Below, piece by piece: positions 21,718-30,035 of a stretch of DNA of 64,000 nt. A model generated the notes under the pieces. It had not been told where the DNA came from and ran no database searches. It was given only the letters and a program-made list of their open reading frames with translations. The first letter of the stretch is position 1; the number at the start of each line of letters is the position of its first letter. This DNA is from Streptomyces radiopugnans (GTDB lineage: Bacteria; Actinomycetota; Actinomycetes; Streptomycetales; Streptomycetaceae), in NCBI RefSeq assembly GCF_900110735.1, contig NZ_FOET01000001.1, positions 1,039,666 through 1,103,665 of the forward strand, read 5' to 3'. The translations under genes and the position numbers were made by a program.

Positions 21718-23127
21718 GTGACGTCCCGTACCCCGCGAGACACCCGGCTGCGCCTCGTATCCCGTCAGCCTCTCGCCGCCGCGCGCCGAGCCGTGGGCGC
21801 GCGCCGCCGGCGGAGCACGCCCCGCCCCCCCGAGGGGGTGCCCCCACGCGACCAACTCGCCCGGCAGGCACGGGCCTGCCTCAGCGAGGCCGTGCGGCTG
21901 GCCCGCTGGGCCGACGGCACCGGACTGTCGCCGGTGGCGGCCGCCGAGCGGGTGGCGGCCGAACTGCGGATACCCGTGGAGCAGATCCCCGTCCACTGGG
22001 ACCGCGCCCGGCTCGCCGGCCTCATAGAACTGCACGACGGCACCGCCATGCCCGGCTGGCGGCTGCGTGCCTGGGACCGCGACGACTCGGCGGTGCTGCG
22101 CGGCTGGGTCGCGCTCTTCGACGCCTGGTCGCTGGCCCATCCCGCGCCCGGCGGCGCGGACCCCGGGGCGGTCGGGGAGGTGGTCGTGGCGGCGCCGCAG
22201 TTCCTGTCGGTGATGCACCTGTCCTCCGGCCCGGTGACCGTGCCGGCCCTGCTGGACCTGCTGAGGCGGCGCATCGCGGAGATCCGCGCCGAGCGCGACG
22301 GCGCGGTGCCCCCCGGCGGCCCCCCGGCGGCCGAGGCGGCCGAGGCCGCCAAGGCGGCCGGGAACGCGGACGACTGCCTGCCCGCGCTCCTGGACTGGGC
22401 CCTCGACGGCCTCGCCTCCGTCGGCGCCCTCACCCGCTGCGCCGAGGACGACCGGGGCCGCCCCGGGCAGGCGGTGCTCACCCCGCTGGGCAACTGGGCG
22501 GTGTGGGTGAAGCTGGAGCAGATCTGCGTCGCGGCCCAGAGCCCGGCGGGGAACATCGAGCAGCCCGCCGAGGACATGCTGCGCGGCTGCGCCAGGCTCT
22601 CGCCCGGGGAGGCCCGCGCCGAGTACCGCGCCTGGCTGGCCGCACGCCCCACCGGCCCGGCCGTCGCCGAACTGATCGACGCCGCCCGCGGCGACGACGC
22701 CCTCATCCGCGGTCTGGCCTTCGAGGCGCTGCGCGCCGTGGGCGCCCCCGCGGAGCCCGCCGTCCGCGAGGCGGCCGGCGAGCCCGTCCTGCGCCCCTAC
22801 GCGCTGCTCTGGCTCGCCGAGCACGACGGTGCGGACCCGGCGGACCTGGCGAACGGCGCCCCCGGTGTCCTGACCCGTGAGGAGGCCACCTGGCTGTGGG
22901 TGGACACCGCTGCGGCCGTCGCCGACCACGGCGACGGGAAGGTGCTGGTGGAGCATCTGGACTCGGCCGTGCAGAGCAGCGTCCCCGAGCTCCTGGAGGC
23001 GGTCCGCGCCACCGGCCATCCCCGTACCGTCCAGGTCCTGGTCGCGCTCGCCGCGGCCCACCCGGATCCGGTGATGGCCAGGGCCATGCGCCGCGCGGCC
23101 TTCCAGGTCCACACCGGCGAGGTGTGA
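21718..23127 (+). CDS. Conserved hypothetical protein
   Basis: A predicted 469-residue soluble protein of no family I recognise. The first 35 residues are Arg/Pro-rich. The body is mostly alpha-helical and Ala/Leu-rich, with YALLWLAEHDG and a C-terminal stretch (VQSSVPELLEAVRATGHPR, VQVLVALAAAHPDPVMARAM) that resembles HEAT-like helical repeats. An Ala/Glu-rich linker lies near residues 200-220. The GTG at 21718 has no clear ribosome site, so the true start may be further in. It lies 53 bases after the hydrolase gene and could share its transcript. Confidence 0.7.
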   Translation: MTSRTPRDTRLRLVSRQPLAAARRAVGARRRRSTPRPPEGVPPRDQLARQARACLSEAVRLARWADGTGLSPVAAAERVAAELRIPVEQIPVHWDRARLAGLIELHDGTAMPGWRLRAWDRDDSAVLRGWVALFDAWSLAHPAPGGADPGAVGEVVVAAPQFLSVMHLSSGPVTVPALLDLLRRRIAEIRAERDGAVPPGGPPAAEAAEAAKAAGNADDCLPALLDWALDGLASVGALTRCAEDDRGRPGQAVLTPLGNWAVWVKLEQICVAAQSPAGNIEQPAEDMLRGCARLSPGEARAEYRAWLAARPTGPAVAELIDAARGDDALIRGLAFEALRAVGAPAEPAVREAAGEPVLRPYALLWLAEHDGADPADLANGAPGVLTREEATWLWVDTAAAVADHGDGKVLVEHLDSAVQSSVPELLEAVRATGHPRTVQVLVALAAAHPDPVMARAMRRAAFQVHTGEV

Positions 23128-23245
23128 CGGGCCGGCCCGGGCCTCCGCGCCTCCGGCCGTACGCCCCCGCGCGGCGGCCGCCCGCCGCGCGGGGGCGTAC
23201 GCGGTCCGTCGCCCCGGGCGCGGAAATCCGGTTGCGCGCCGCCGT

Positions 23246-23251
23246 TAGACT
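23246..23251 (+). promoter_or_regulatory. -10 element six bases before the leader peptide
   Basis: TAGACT matches the TANNNT consensus. The start codon at 23258 follows six bases later, where transcription would normally begin, so the leader peptide mRNA is probably leaderless. No good -35 box was seen. Confidence 0.6.
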
Positions 23252-23257
23252 GGCCGC

Positions 23258-23281
23258 ATGGTGAACCTCCTCGTGCATTAG
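23258..23281 (+). CDS. Seven-codon leader peptide MVNLLVH upstream of the ABC-F gene
   Basis: ATG GTG AAC CTC CTC GTG CAT TAG lies 69 bases before the ABC-F start, with no ribosome binding site but a -10 box exactly six bases upstream. Two palindromes, GGCGTACGCC (23283-23292) and GACGTACGTACGTC (23315-23328), lie between it and the ABC-F gene. Translation of this peptide could sense ribosome stalling and control the downstream gene. Function is inference; the reading frame and layout are visible. Confidence 0.55.
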   Translation: MVNLLVH

Positions 23282-23350
23282 CGGCGTACGCCCGTCTCCC
23301 AGCCCCCGACCGACGACGTACGTACGTCCACCCTGCCCAGGAGTATTTCC

Positions 23351-24949
23351 GTGATCACCGCCACCGGAGTAGAGCTGCGCGCCGGCGCCCGGATCCTCAT
23401 CGAGTCCGCCTCCTTCCGCATCGCCAGGGGCGACCGCATCGGACTGGTCGGCCGCAACGGTGCGGGCAAGACGACCCTCACCCGCTGCCTGGCCGGCGAG
23501 GGTGCCCCCGCAGCCGGGACGATCACCCGCACCGGCGAGGTCGGCTACCTGCCCCAGGACCCGCGCACCGGCGACCTCGACGCCCTCGCCCGCGACCGCA
23601 TCCTGTCCGCCCGCGGCCTGGACACCGTGCTGCGCAGGATGCGCGAGAACGAGGACCGGATGGCGAACGGCCAGGGCGCCACCCGCGAGAAGGCGATGAA
23701 GAAGTACGAGCGGCTGGAGACGGAGTTCCTCACCAAGGGCGGCTACGCCGCCGAGGCCGAGGCCGCCACCATCGCCGCCAGCCTCGGTCTGCCCGACCGG
23801 GTGCTCGGCCAGCCGCTGCACACCCTCTCCGGCGGCCAGCGGCGCCGGGTGGAGCTGGCCCGCATCCTCTTCTCGGACGCCGACACCCTGCTGCTGGACG
23901 AGCCCACCAACCACCTCGACGCCGACTCGATCGTCTGGCTGCGCGACTTCCTGAAGACCTACCGCGGCGGCTTCGTCGTCATCTCCCACGACGTCGACCT
24001 GGTGGAGACGGTCGTCAACAAGGTCTTCTACCTCGACGCCAACCGCTCCCGCATCGACATCTACAACATGGGCTGGAAGCAGTACCTGGCCCAGCGCGAG
24101 GCGGACGAGAAGCGGCGCAGGCGCGAGCGCGCCAACGCCGAGAAGAAGGCCGCGGCCCTCAACGCCCAGGCCGACAAGATGCGTGCCAAGGCCACCAAGA
24201 CGGTGGCCGCCCAGAACATGGCCCGCCGCGCCGAGCGGCTGCTGGCCGGGCTGGAGGGGGAGCGGCAGGCCGACAAGGTCGCCAAGCTGCGCTTCCCCGA
24301 CCCCGCGCCCTGCGGCAAGACCCCGCTGATGGCCGAGGAACTGTCCAAGTCCTACGGCTCGCTGGAGATCTTCACCGACCTCTCGCTCGCCATCGACAAG
24401 GGCTCGCGGGTGGTCATCCTCGGACTCAACGGCGCGGGCAAGACCACCCTGCTGCGGCTGCTGGCCGGGGTGGAGAAGCCCGACACCGGCCGGGTGGTCC
24501 CCGGCCACGGCCTGAAGCTCGGCTACTACGCGCAGGAGCACGAGACGCTCGACGGCGACCGCACGGTCCTGGAGAACATGCGCTCGGCCGCCCCGGACAT
24601 GGATCTGGTCGACATCCGCAAGACGCTGGGCTCGTTCCTGTTCTCCGGCGACGACGTGGACAAGCCCGCGCGGGTGCTCTCCGGCGGTGAGAAGACCCGG
24701 CTGGCGCTGGCCACGCTGGTGGTCTCCTCGGCCAACGTGCTGCTGCTGGACGAGCCGACCAACAACCTCGACCCCGCCAGCCGCGAGGAGATCCTGGGCG
24801 CCCTGCGCACCTTCACCGGTGCGGTGGTGCTGGTCACCCACGACGAGGGTGCGGTGGACGCGCTCCAGCCGGAGCGGATCATCCTGCTGCCCGACGGTGT
24901 GGAGGACCTGTGGGGCGAGGAGTACGCGGACCTCGTGGCGCTCGCCTGA
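23351..24949 (+). CDS. ABC-F family ATPase (ribosome-associated)
   Basis: A 532-residue soluble protein with two ABC domains and no membrane segment. Domain 1 has Walker A GRNGAGKTT (about 34-42), signature LSGGQRRRVELARILFSDAD and Walker B LLLDEPTNHLD. A charged linker with ADEKRRRRERANAEKKAAAL joins it to domain 2, which has LGLNGAGKTTLLRLL, LSGGEKTRLALATLVV and LLLDEPTNNLD. ABC-F proteins bind the ribosomal E site and act in translation or antibiotic protection. It is probably one of the generic actinobacterial members rather than a specific resistance gene. GTG start after AGGAG. Confidence 0.92.
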   Translation: MITATGVELRAGARILIESASFRIARGDRIGLVGRNGAGKTTLTRCLAGEGAPAAGTITRTGEVGYLPQDPRTGDLDALARDRILSARGLDTVLRRMRENEDRMANGQGATREKAMKKYERLETEFLTKGGYAAEAEAATIAASLGLPDRVLGQPLHTLSGGQRRRVELARILFSDADTLLLDEPTNHLDADSIVWLRDFLKTYRGGFVVISHDVDLVETVVNKVFYLDANRSRIDIYNMGWKQYLAQREADEKRRRRERANAEKKAAALNAQADKMRAKATKTVAAQNMARRAERLLAGLEGERQADKVAKLRFPDPAPCGKTPLMAEELSKSYGSLEIFTDLSLAIDKGSRVVILGLNGAGKTTLLRLLAGVEKPDTGRVVPGHGLKLGYYAQEHETLDGDRTVLENMRSAAPDMDLVDIRKTLGSFLFSGDDVDKPARVLSGGEKTRLALATLVVSSANVLLLDEPTNNLDPASREEILGALRTFTGAVVLVTHDEGAVDALQPERIILLPDGVEDLWGEEYADLVALA

Positions 24950-25358
24950 GCGTTCCCGTCCGGGGCCCCGCGAGGGGCGGGCACGCCTCCACCGGGCCCC
25001 GGCCACGCCGCGAGCGAGTGGTGATCACATCGTTCCGGATCATTCGGTCGACGCTTGATCCATCATCTGAGTGAGATCGGCTCGTATTCCGGCGCGGTCG
25101 GGCGTCGATGGCGCCGGTGATGTGGCATAGACCTCCCATCCCCGTTGTTTGAACGCCGACCGCGCCTCTGACCTGCCCTTTCTCTGTACCGCGTGGAATT
25201 GCGCCGCCCGGAAGCCCCGCGGAACACCCCGTTCCAGAGCCTTCCGGCCCTTGCCCGGCCGCCGATGACGTCCTACGGACCTTGTCGAATGGGTGGCCAG
25301 AAAACCGGCAAGGGGTGATCATGAGAGTCCAGAGCGCACTTCCCATGAGGAGGCACGG
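24950..25358 (+). other. 409-base non-coding interval
   Basis: No convincing gene. A weak inverted repeat, CCGGGGCCC at 24960 with GGGCCCCGG at 24996, may end the ABC-F transcript. The segment 25015-25180 is less GC-rich than its surroundings and probably holds the promoter of the small HTH gene; CATAGACC near 25125 resembles a -10 box. Confidence 0.5.
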
Positions 25359-25580
25359 GTGGCCGAGACTCTGAAGAAGGGCAGCCGGGTGACCGGCGCC
25401 GCGCGCGAGAAGCTCGCGGCTGACCTCAAGAAGAAGTACGACTCCGGTGCGAGCATCCGGGCGCTGGCCGAAGAGACCGGCCGCTCCTACGGATTCGTGC
25501 ACCGGATGCTCAGCGAGTCCGGCGTGACCCTGCGCGGTCGCGGCGGTGCCACGCGGGGCAAGAAGACCGCGGCGTCCTGA
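25359..25580 (+). CDS. Small helix-turn-helix protein
   Basis: A 73-residue basic protein. Residues 20-58 form a helix-turn-helix: LAADLKKKYDSGASIRALAE followed by ETGRSYGFVHRMLSESGVTL, as in resolvase-like or Mor-type DNA-binding domains. The C-terminal tail, RGRGGATRGKKTAAS, is rich in Arg, Lys and Gly and may bind DNA non-specifically. GTG start eight nucleotides or less after GAGGAGG (25347-25353). Very similar proteins are widespread in Streptomyces without a defined role; a nucleoid-associated function is plausible. Confidence 0.85.
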   Translation: MAETLKKGSRVTGAAREKLAADLKKKYDSGASIRALAEETGRSYGFVHRMLSESGVTLRGRGGATRGKKTAAS

Positions 25581-25690
25581 GACCCAGGGTGTCCCGAGGG
25601 GCGCCACCCGGTCGGCCATTCGACCGGCCGGGTGGTTACTCTTCAGTCACTTGACAGTCGTCCGACTGCGGACTGCCCCGGGAGATCCTC

Positions 25691-26470
25691 ATGACCCTGC
25701 TCGACAAGGACGGCGTGCGGCTCGTCGCGGACGGTGCCGTGGCCACGGTCACGCTCGACCGCCCGGCCAAGCGCAACGCCCAGACCTTCGCCGTGTGGCG
25801 TGCCCTGGCCGAGGCCGGGCGGCTGCTGCCCGGCGAGATCCGCGTCGTCGTCCTGCGCGGAGAGGGGCAGTCCTTCTCCGCCGGGCTCGACCGGCAGGCC
25901 TTCACTCCCGAGGGCTTCGACGGCGAGCCGTCCTTCATCGACCTGGCGCGCGGTTCCGACGCCGAGGTCGACGCGGCCATCGCCGGCTACCAGGAGGCCT
26001 TCACCTGGTGGCGGCGGAACGACATCGTGAGCATCGCCGCCGTCCAGGGGCACGCCGTCGGCGCCGGCTTCCAGCTCGCGCTCGCCTGCGACCTGCGGGT
26101 GTGCGCCGACGACGTGCAGTTCGCGATGCGCGAGACCAGCCTCGGCCTGGTCCCCGACCTCACCGGCACCCACCCGCTCGTCTCCCTGGTCGGGTACGCC
26201 CGCGCGCTGGAGATCTGCGCGACGGGCCGTTTCGTGCGCGCCGAGGAGGCCGAGCGGACCGGTCTGGCCAACCTCGTGGTGCCCGCCGCGGAACTGGAGG
26301 CCGCCACCGCCGATCTGGCCGCGGCGCTGCTCGCGGCCCCGCGCGACGCGGTGATCGAGACCAAGGCTCTGCTGCGCGGCGCGGTGGACCGCACCTACGA
26401 CGAGCAGCGCGCCGCCGAGCGCGCGGCCCAGACGCGCAGGCTGCGCGATCTGGCCGGCATCGGCGACTGA
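25691..26470 (+). CDS. Enoyl-CoA hydratase/isomerase family protein
   Basis: A 259-residue crotonase-fold protein. It has VVVLRGEGQSFSAGLDRQAF (oxyanion half-site), IAAVQGHAVGAGFQLALACD (second oxyanion strand) and VQFAMRETSLGLVPDLTGTH. One of the two usual catalytic carboxylates (ETSLGLVPD context) is present, while the first position is less clear, so hydratase, isomerase or another acyl-CoA reaction are all possible. It is preceded by GGGAG and ends six bases before the stop of a convergent gene. Confidence 0.87.
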   Translation: MTLLDKDGVRLVADGAVATVTLDRPAKRNAQTFAVWRALAEAGRLLPGEIRVVVLRGEGQSFSAGLDRQAFTPEGFDGEPSFIDLARGSDAEVDAAIAGYQEAFTWWRRNDIVSIAAVQGHAVGAGFQLALACDLRVCADDVQFAMRETSLGLVPDLTGTHPLVSLVGYARALEICATGRFVRAEEAERTGLANLVVPAAELEAATADLAAALLAAPRDAVIETKALLRGAVDRTYDEQRAAERAAQTRRLRDLAGIGD

Positions 26471-26476
26471 CCGCTC

Positions 26477-27265
26477 TCATCCCGGGCTCCGCACCACCTC
26501 CGCCGCCACTTCCGTCACCACCTCCGTCACCACGGCCGCGACCGTCACGGGCCCGGGGGCACCGGCCGCCGCGGCCCGTGCCACCGCGCCGCGGACCCCG
26601 CGCGCCACATCGAGCGCACGGTGGTCCGCGGCGACCGCGAACTGGACCCGCACATGGCGGCCGGGGGCCGCGCCGGCCGCGTCGCCGGGGCCGGTGTCCA
26701 CGGTCCGCAGCGCCCGGGCCGCGCCCCCCAGTTCGGGAGCGAGACGTACCACGCCCGGAACGGCGAGCGTCGCGGCGCCCACCGCGGTTCCGGCCTCCCC
26801 GGTGTCCGGGGCCTTTCCGCCGCCGGCCCGCTCCCCGGAGGGCTCCTCGGGCGGAGTCCCCTCGTCCGGCCCCTCCAGCAGCCCGGTGATCCGCAGGTCG
26901 ACCGCCGCCACCACCAGCCCCAGACGCCTCTCCGCCGCTTCGGCCAGGGCCGCGCGCAACCGCCCGGCCGCCGCCGGCAGCGGCTCCTCCGTACCGGCCT
27001 CGAACTCCGCGGTGATCCTGACCGGGCCGGGCGGAAGCGCGCTGGGAGGCATCGGCACGGCCGGCCTCCCGCCCGCGCCGGGCTCGGCCGGGGAGAGCCG
27101 CAGCGTGCCCGGCCTCACCCCCGGCAGCCCGTCCGCCGCCTGCCGCAGCACACCGGCCGCGGCCCGCTCCGCGATCCAGGTGCCGTCCTCCGCCTCACCC
27201 AACGGGAGCAGCCGGCCGAAGCCGATCTGCCGCCGGACGGCCTGGGCCAACTGATCCGTGGCCAT
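26477..27265 (-). CDS. Asp23-like two-domain protein ('nucleopolyhedrovirus P10 family' in Streptomyces)
   Basis: A 262-residue protein encoded divergently from the Asp23 cluster. Its sequence can be read as two copies of a small alpha/beta unit, VRITAEFEAGTEEPLPAAAG (about 81-100) and VRVQFAVAADHRALDVARGV (about 213-232), each resembling the Asp23/Gls24 pattern in its neighbours. They are joined by an acidic Gly/Pro-rich linker near 135-160. A cytoplasmic partner of the membrane-anchored Asp23 proteins is suggested by position. The P10 label used for homologues does not indicate a viral origin here. The start has GGAGCG upstream. Confidence 0.72.
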   Translation of the reverse strand: MATDQLAQAVRRQIGFGRLLPLGEAEDGTWIAERAAAGVLRQAADGLPGVRPGTLRLSPAEPGAGGRPAVPMPPSALPPGPVRITAEFEAGTEEPLPAAAGRLRAALAEAAERRLGLVVAAVDLRITGLLEGPDEGTPPEEPSGERAGGGKAPDTGEAGTAVGAATLAVPGVVRLAPELGGAARALRTVDTGPGDAAGAAPGRHVRVQFAVAADHRALDVARGVRGAVARAAAAGAPGPVTVAAVVTEVVTEVAAEVVRSPG

Positions 27266-27492
27266 GGTCTGCGCTCCTCTCCCGGAATTCCGGCGCCCTG
27301 CCGGATCCTCCGGTGCTCTGCTGGTGCTCTCCGGGGTCCCTCACAACGCTGCCCAGCCTTCCGCCGCGGCCTCCCCGCCGCCGCGTGCTTCCTCCATGCG
27401 GCGGTACGTTCGTGAGGCAAAAGGTGGCGAACGTGTCTAGCGTGGACATAGCTGAACGAATACTCCTGTATCGAAGGCAAGGGGTGACGGAG

Positions 27493-27969
27493 ATGGCGGA
27501 GGTCACACAGCAGAACCGCACGGGCCCTCCCGGCGGGCGGCTCGGCGAGGGACGCGGCGCCGAGGACCCGCGGGTCCGAGGGAGGACCACGATCGCCGAC
27601 GGCGTGGTGGAGAAGATCGCGGGGATGGCGGCCCGCGAGGTCGACGGCGTCCACGCGATGGGCGCCGGCATGAGCCGGACCTTCAGCGCGGTGCGCGACC
27701 GCGTCCCCGGTGGCGGTGGCGGCCAGTCCGTCACGCGGGGGGTGAAGGTCGAGGTCGGCGAGACTCAGGCGGCCATCGACCTGGACATCGTGGTCGAGTA
27801 CGGAGTGTCGATCACCGATGTGGCGAGCGACGTGCGCGAGAACGTCATCGGCGCGGTCGAGCGGATGGCCGGACTGGAGGTCGTCGAGGTCAACGTCGCG
27901 GTCGACGACGTCAAGCTGCCCGACGAGGAGCAAGAGGAAGAGCAGCCGGAGAGGCCGCGGCTGCAGTAG
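27493..27969 (+). CDS. Asp23/Gls24 family envelope stress protein
   Basis: A 158-residue protein with the complete Asp23 fold: TTIADGVVEKIAGMAAREVD (about 37-56), GVKVEVGETQAAIDLDIVVE (about 86-105), DVRENVIGAVERMAGLEVVE, then VNVAVDDVKLPDE. The tail is acidic. In firmicutes Asp23 is anchored at the membrane by AmaP and supports envelope integrity. Here the AmaP homologue is four genes downstream. ATG at 27493 is placed after AAGGGG; a GTG at 27484 would add three residues. Confidence 0.92.
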   Translation: MAEVTQQNRTGPPGGRLGEGRGAEDPRVRGRTTIADGVVEKIAGMAAREVDGVHAMGAGMSRTFSAVRDRVPGGGGGQSVTRGVKVEVGETQAAIDLDIVVEYGVSITDVASDVRENVIGAVERMAGLEVVEVNVAVDDVKLPDEEQEEEQPERPRLQ

Positions 27970-28019
27970 GACGCCGCGGCCGCAGGGGTCCGGTGGAGCA
28001 GGAAGCTGAGGAGCGCACG

Positions 28020-28202
28020 ATGAGCATGGCCGCAGTCGGCTTGGTCGCCGGCATGGCGCTGGGCTTCGCCGGATACTTCGGCGGATTCTGGGCCTTCCTC
28101 CTGGTGGCGGTACTGGGCGCGGTCGGTTTTGTCGCCGGCCGGGTCCTCGACGGCGATCTGGAACCGGGGGAGATCTTCCGCTCCGGTGGCGGACGGCGGT
28201 GA
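28020..28202 (+). CDS. Small DUF2273-like membrane protein
   Basis: A 60-residue protein with two close hydrophobic segments (about 4-22 and 24-43) linked by GFAGYFGGFW, then a short polar tail, DGDLEPGEIFRSGGGRR. Small proteins of this type sit beside Asp23 genes in many bacteria and are thought to help dock Asp23 complexes at the membrane. It lies 50 bases after asp23, and its stop is three bases before the next gene. Confidence 0.82.
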   Translation: MSMAAVGLVAGMALGFAGYFGGFWAFLLVAVLGAVGFVAGRVLDGDLEPGEIFRSGGGRR

Positions 28203-28205
28203 CCG

Positions 28206-28616
28206 GTGGCACAGGAGTTCCGCAAGGCGGAGACGTCCTGGGTGCCCGCGGCCGAGCGGGGGGCGACGAGGATCGCCGACCGGGTCGTCGCCAAGATCGC
28301 CGCACGGGCCGCCCGAGAGGCACTGGACGACGAGCAGGAGGCGTCCGGGACCCCGCGCGTGGGGAGGGACCCGCGGGCGAAGATCGCCGTCCGCCGCCCT
28401 CCCGACCGGAACGGGCTGAACGGCGAGGCCCGGGTGGTGGTCGCCGTCGAGCTTCCCTACCCCTGTGACATCGGCGCGCGGTGCGGCACGGTGCGCAGAC
28501 GGGTCGTCTCAAGGGTGCGGGAACTGGCCGGTATGGCGGTCCGGCAGGTGACCGTCGAGGTGACACGGCTGCACACGGGACCGTCCGGCGGCCGGAGCGG
28601 AGGAAGGGTGCGGTGA
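28206..28616 (+). CDS. Second Asp23-like protein
   Basis: A 136-residue protein with TRIADRVVAKIAARAAREAL (about 21-40), VVVAVELPYPCDIGARCGTV (about 76-95), then VRELAGMAVRQVTVEVTRLH. Order and spacing of these blocks parallel the first Asp23 protein, but the domain carries an Arg/Asp-rich insertion between them. The GTG at 28206 follows the upstream stop by three bases. It is probably a diverged paralogue within the same complex. Confidence 0.78.
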   Translation: MAQEFRKAETSWVPAAERGATRIADRVVAKIAARAAREALDDEQEASGTPRVGRDPRAKIAVRRPPDRNGLNGEARVVVAVELPYPCDIGARCGTVRRRVVSRVRELAGMAVRQVTVEVTRLHTGPSGGRSGGRVR

Positions 28617-28623
28617 GGGCACG

Positions 28624-29310
28624 ATGAGTCACGAAGCCCAGCGGCAGCCGGCCCCGGAGAGCGCCGCCGACACGGATCCGGACGGCGGGGTGCCGCCCGC
28701 CACGGGATCCTCCGAAGCGGATCGCCGGCCGGACGGCGGCAGCGGGGGCGGGGGAGGCGGAAGCACCCGGCGCTTCTGGTCGGCGCGGCGGATCCCCGCC
28801 GCTATCGTGGCGCTGGTCCTGACCGTGGCGGCGGCCGTGCTGCTGTACGAGGCCGTCGCCGCGAGCACCGGCGAGCCCCCCTCGGCCTGGCGGCGCGAGA
28901 TCACCGCGGACCTGGCCACCCGGCCGCTCGACGACCCCTGGGCGATCGCCGGTGCGGCGCTCGCGGTCCTGCTGGGACTGTGGCTGGTGGTGCTGGCGGT
29001 CACCCCAGGACTGCGCGGTCTGCTGCCGATGCGCGGCGGCGCCTCCGACGGGGTGCGGGTGCGCGCCGGACTGGAGCGGTCCGCCGCCGAGGCGGCGCTG
29101 CACGACCGGCTGCTGGACGTGCCCGGGGTGCGGTCGGTCCGGGTGAAGGCCGGGCGGCACCGCATCCGGGTGCGGGCCCGGGCGCACTTCCGGTCCCTGG
29201 ACGAGGTGCGGGGGGATCTGGACAGGGCCCTGGACGACGGTGTGGGGCAACTCGGGCTCGCCCGGCGGATGCGGCGGTCGGCCCGGGTACGGCGTCCGAC
29301 CAAGGACTGA
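28624..29310 (+). CDS. DUF6286-type membrane protein of the Asp23 cluster
   Basis: A 228-residue protein: a Gly/Pro/Asp-rich cytoplasmic N-terminus (1-52), two membrane helices (about 57-78 and 100-124), then a basic alpha/beta domain with GLERSAAEAALHDRLLDVPG and VRVKAGRHRIRVRARAHFRS. That C-terminal part resembles AmaP and the next protein, suggesting duplication of the anchor. It begins eight bases after the upstream gene. A structural role in the envelope-stress complex is inferred from context. Confidence 0.78.
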   Translation: MSHEAQRQPAPESAADTDPDGGVPPATGSSEADRRPDGGSGGGGGGSTRRFWSARRIPAAIVALVLTVAAAVLLYEAVAASTGEPPSAWRREITADLATRPLDDPWAIAGAALAVLLGLWLVVLAVTPGLRGLLPMRGGASDGVRVRAGLERSAAEAALHDRLLDVPGVRSVRVKAGRHRIRVRARAHFRSLDEVRGDLDRALDDGVGQLGLARRMRRSARVRRPTKD

Positions 29311-29330
29311 GGAAGGGCTGGGTGGAGCGG

Positions 29331-29933
29331 ATGCTCACGGTGGTGAACCGGATCCTGCTGGGACTGGTGGGGCTGGCGCTGCTGCTGCTGGGGCTGGCGG
29401 CCCTGCTGGGCGGGCTCGACCTCCAGCGGCGCTGGGGCCTCGACCTGCCCTCGGGCCTGCCCTGGGACGGACCGGACGAGGTGCCGCTCGGGCGCGGGGA
29501 GCCCGCCTGGTGGCAGGACGCGGACTGGTGGCGGTGGCTCCTGGCGATCGGTGTGCCCGCCGTCGTGCTCCTGCTCGCGCTGTGGTGGCTGTCGGCCCAG
29601 TTGTGGCGGCAGCGGCCGGACACGGTACTGGTCGACAGCGGGGACGGGTACGGGGCCCTGGTCGGGACGCGGACCCTGGAGGACGCCGTGGCCGAGGAGG
29701 CCGCGACCCTGCCGGGCGTGGAGCGGGTCCGGGTGAGGATGGGACGCCGCCGTGCCGGGGTACGGGCCCGGACCGCAGTGGCGGTGGCCGCCCACGCGAG
29801 CCCGGCCGAGACCGTCGCGCGCCTGCGGGACGAGGCGCTGGAGCACGCCCGCGCATCGGCGGGGCTCGACCGGCTCGCGGCGGAGATCCGGCTGCGCCCG
29901 GCGCGACGGCGGGCCGACGGCCGGGTGAGCTGA
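29331..29933 (+). CDS. amaP: AmaP, membrane anchor for Asp23
   Basis: A 200-residue protein with helices at about 5-27 and 68-88, separated by a Trp/Asp-rich external loop (WDGPDEVPLG, WWQDADWWRW), and a cytoplasmic C-terminal domain, TLEDAVAEEAATLPGVERVR. This matches the AmaP layout: helical hairpin plus Asp23-binding domain. The first residues, MLTVVNRILLGLVGLALLLL, are typical. ATG at 29331 was chosen; a GTG at 29322 is in frame. Last gene of the Asp23 cluster. Confidence 0.82.
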   Translation: MLTVVNRILLGLVGLALLLLGLAALLGGLDLQRRWGLDLPSGLPWDGPDEVPLGRGEPAWWQDADWWRWLLAIGVPAVVLLLALWWLSAQLWRQRPDTVLVDSGDGYGALVGTRTLEDAVAEEAATLPGVERVRVRMGRRRAGVRARTAVAVAAHASPAETVARLRDEALEHARASAGLDRLAAEIRLRPARRRADGRVS

Positions 29934-30035
29934 GGGACCGAGCCGGGGGCCGGGCCGCGGGATGCCGCCCCGCTTCCCGCGGGATGCCGCCCCGCCGCCC
30001 CCGGCGGCGTCGCCCCGGGGGCGGCGGCGGGTCGC

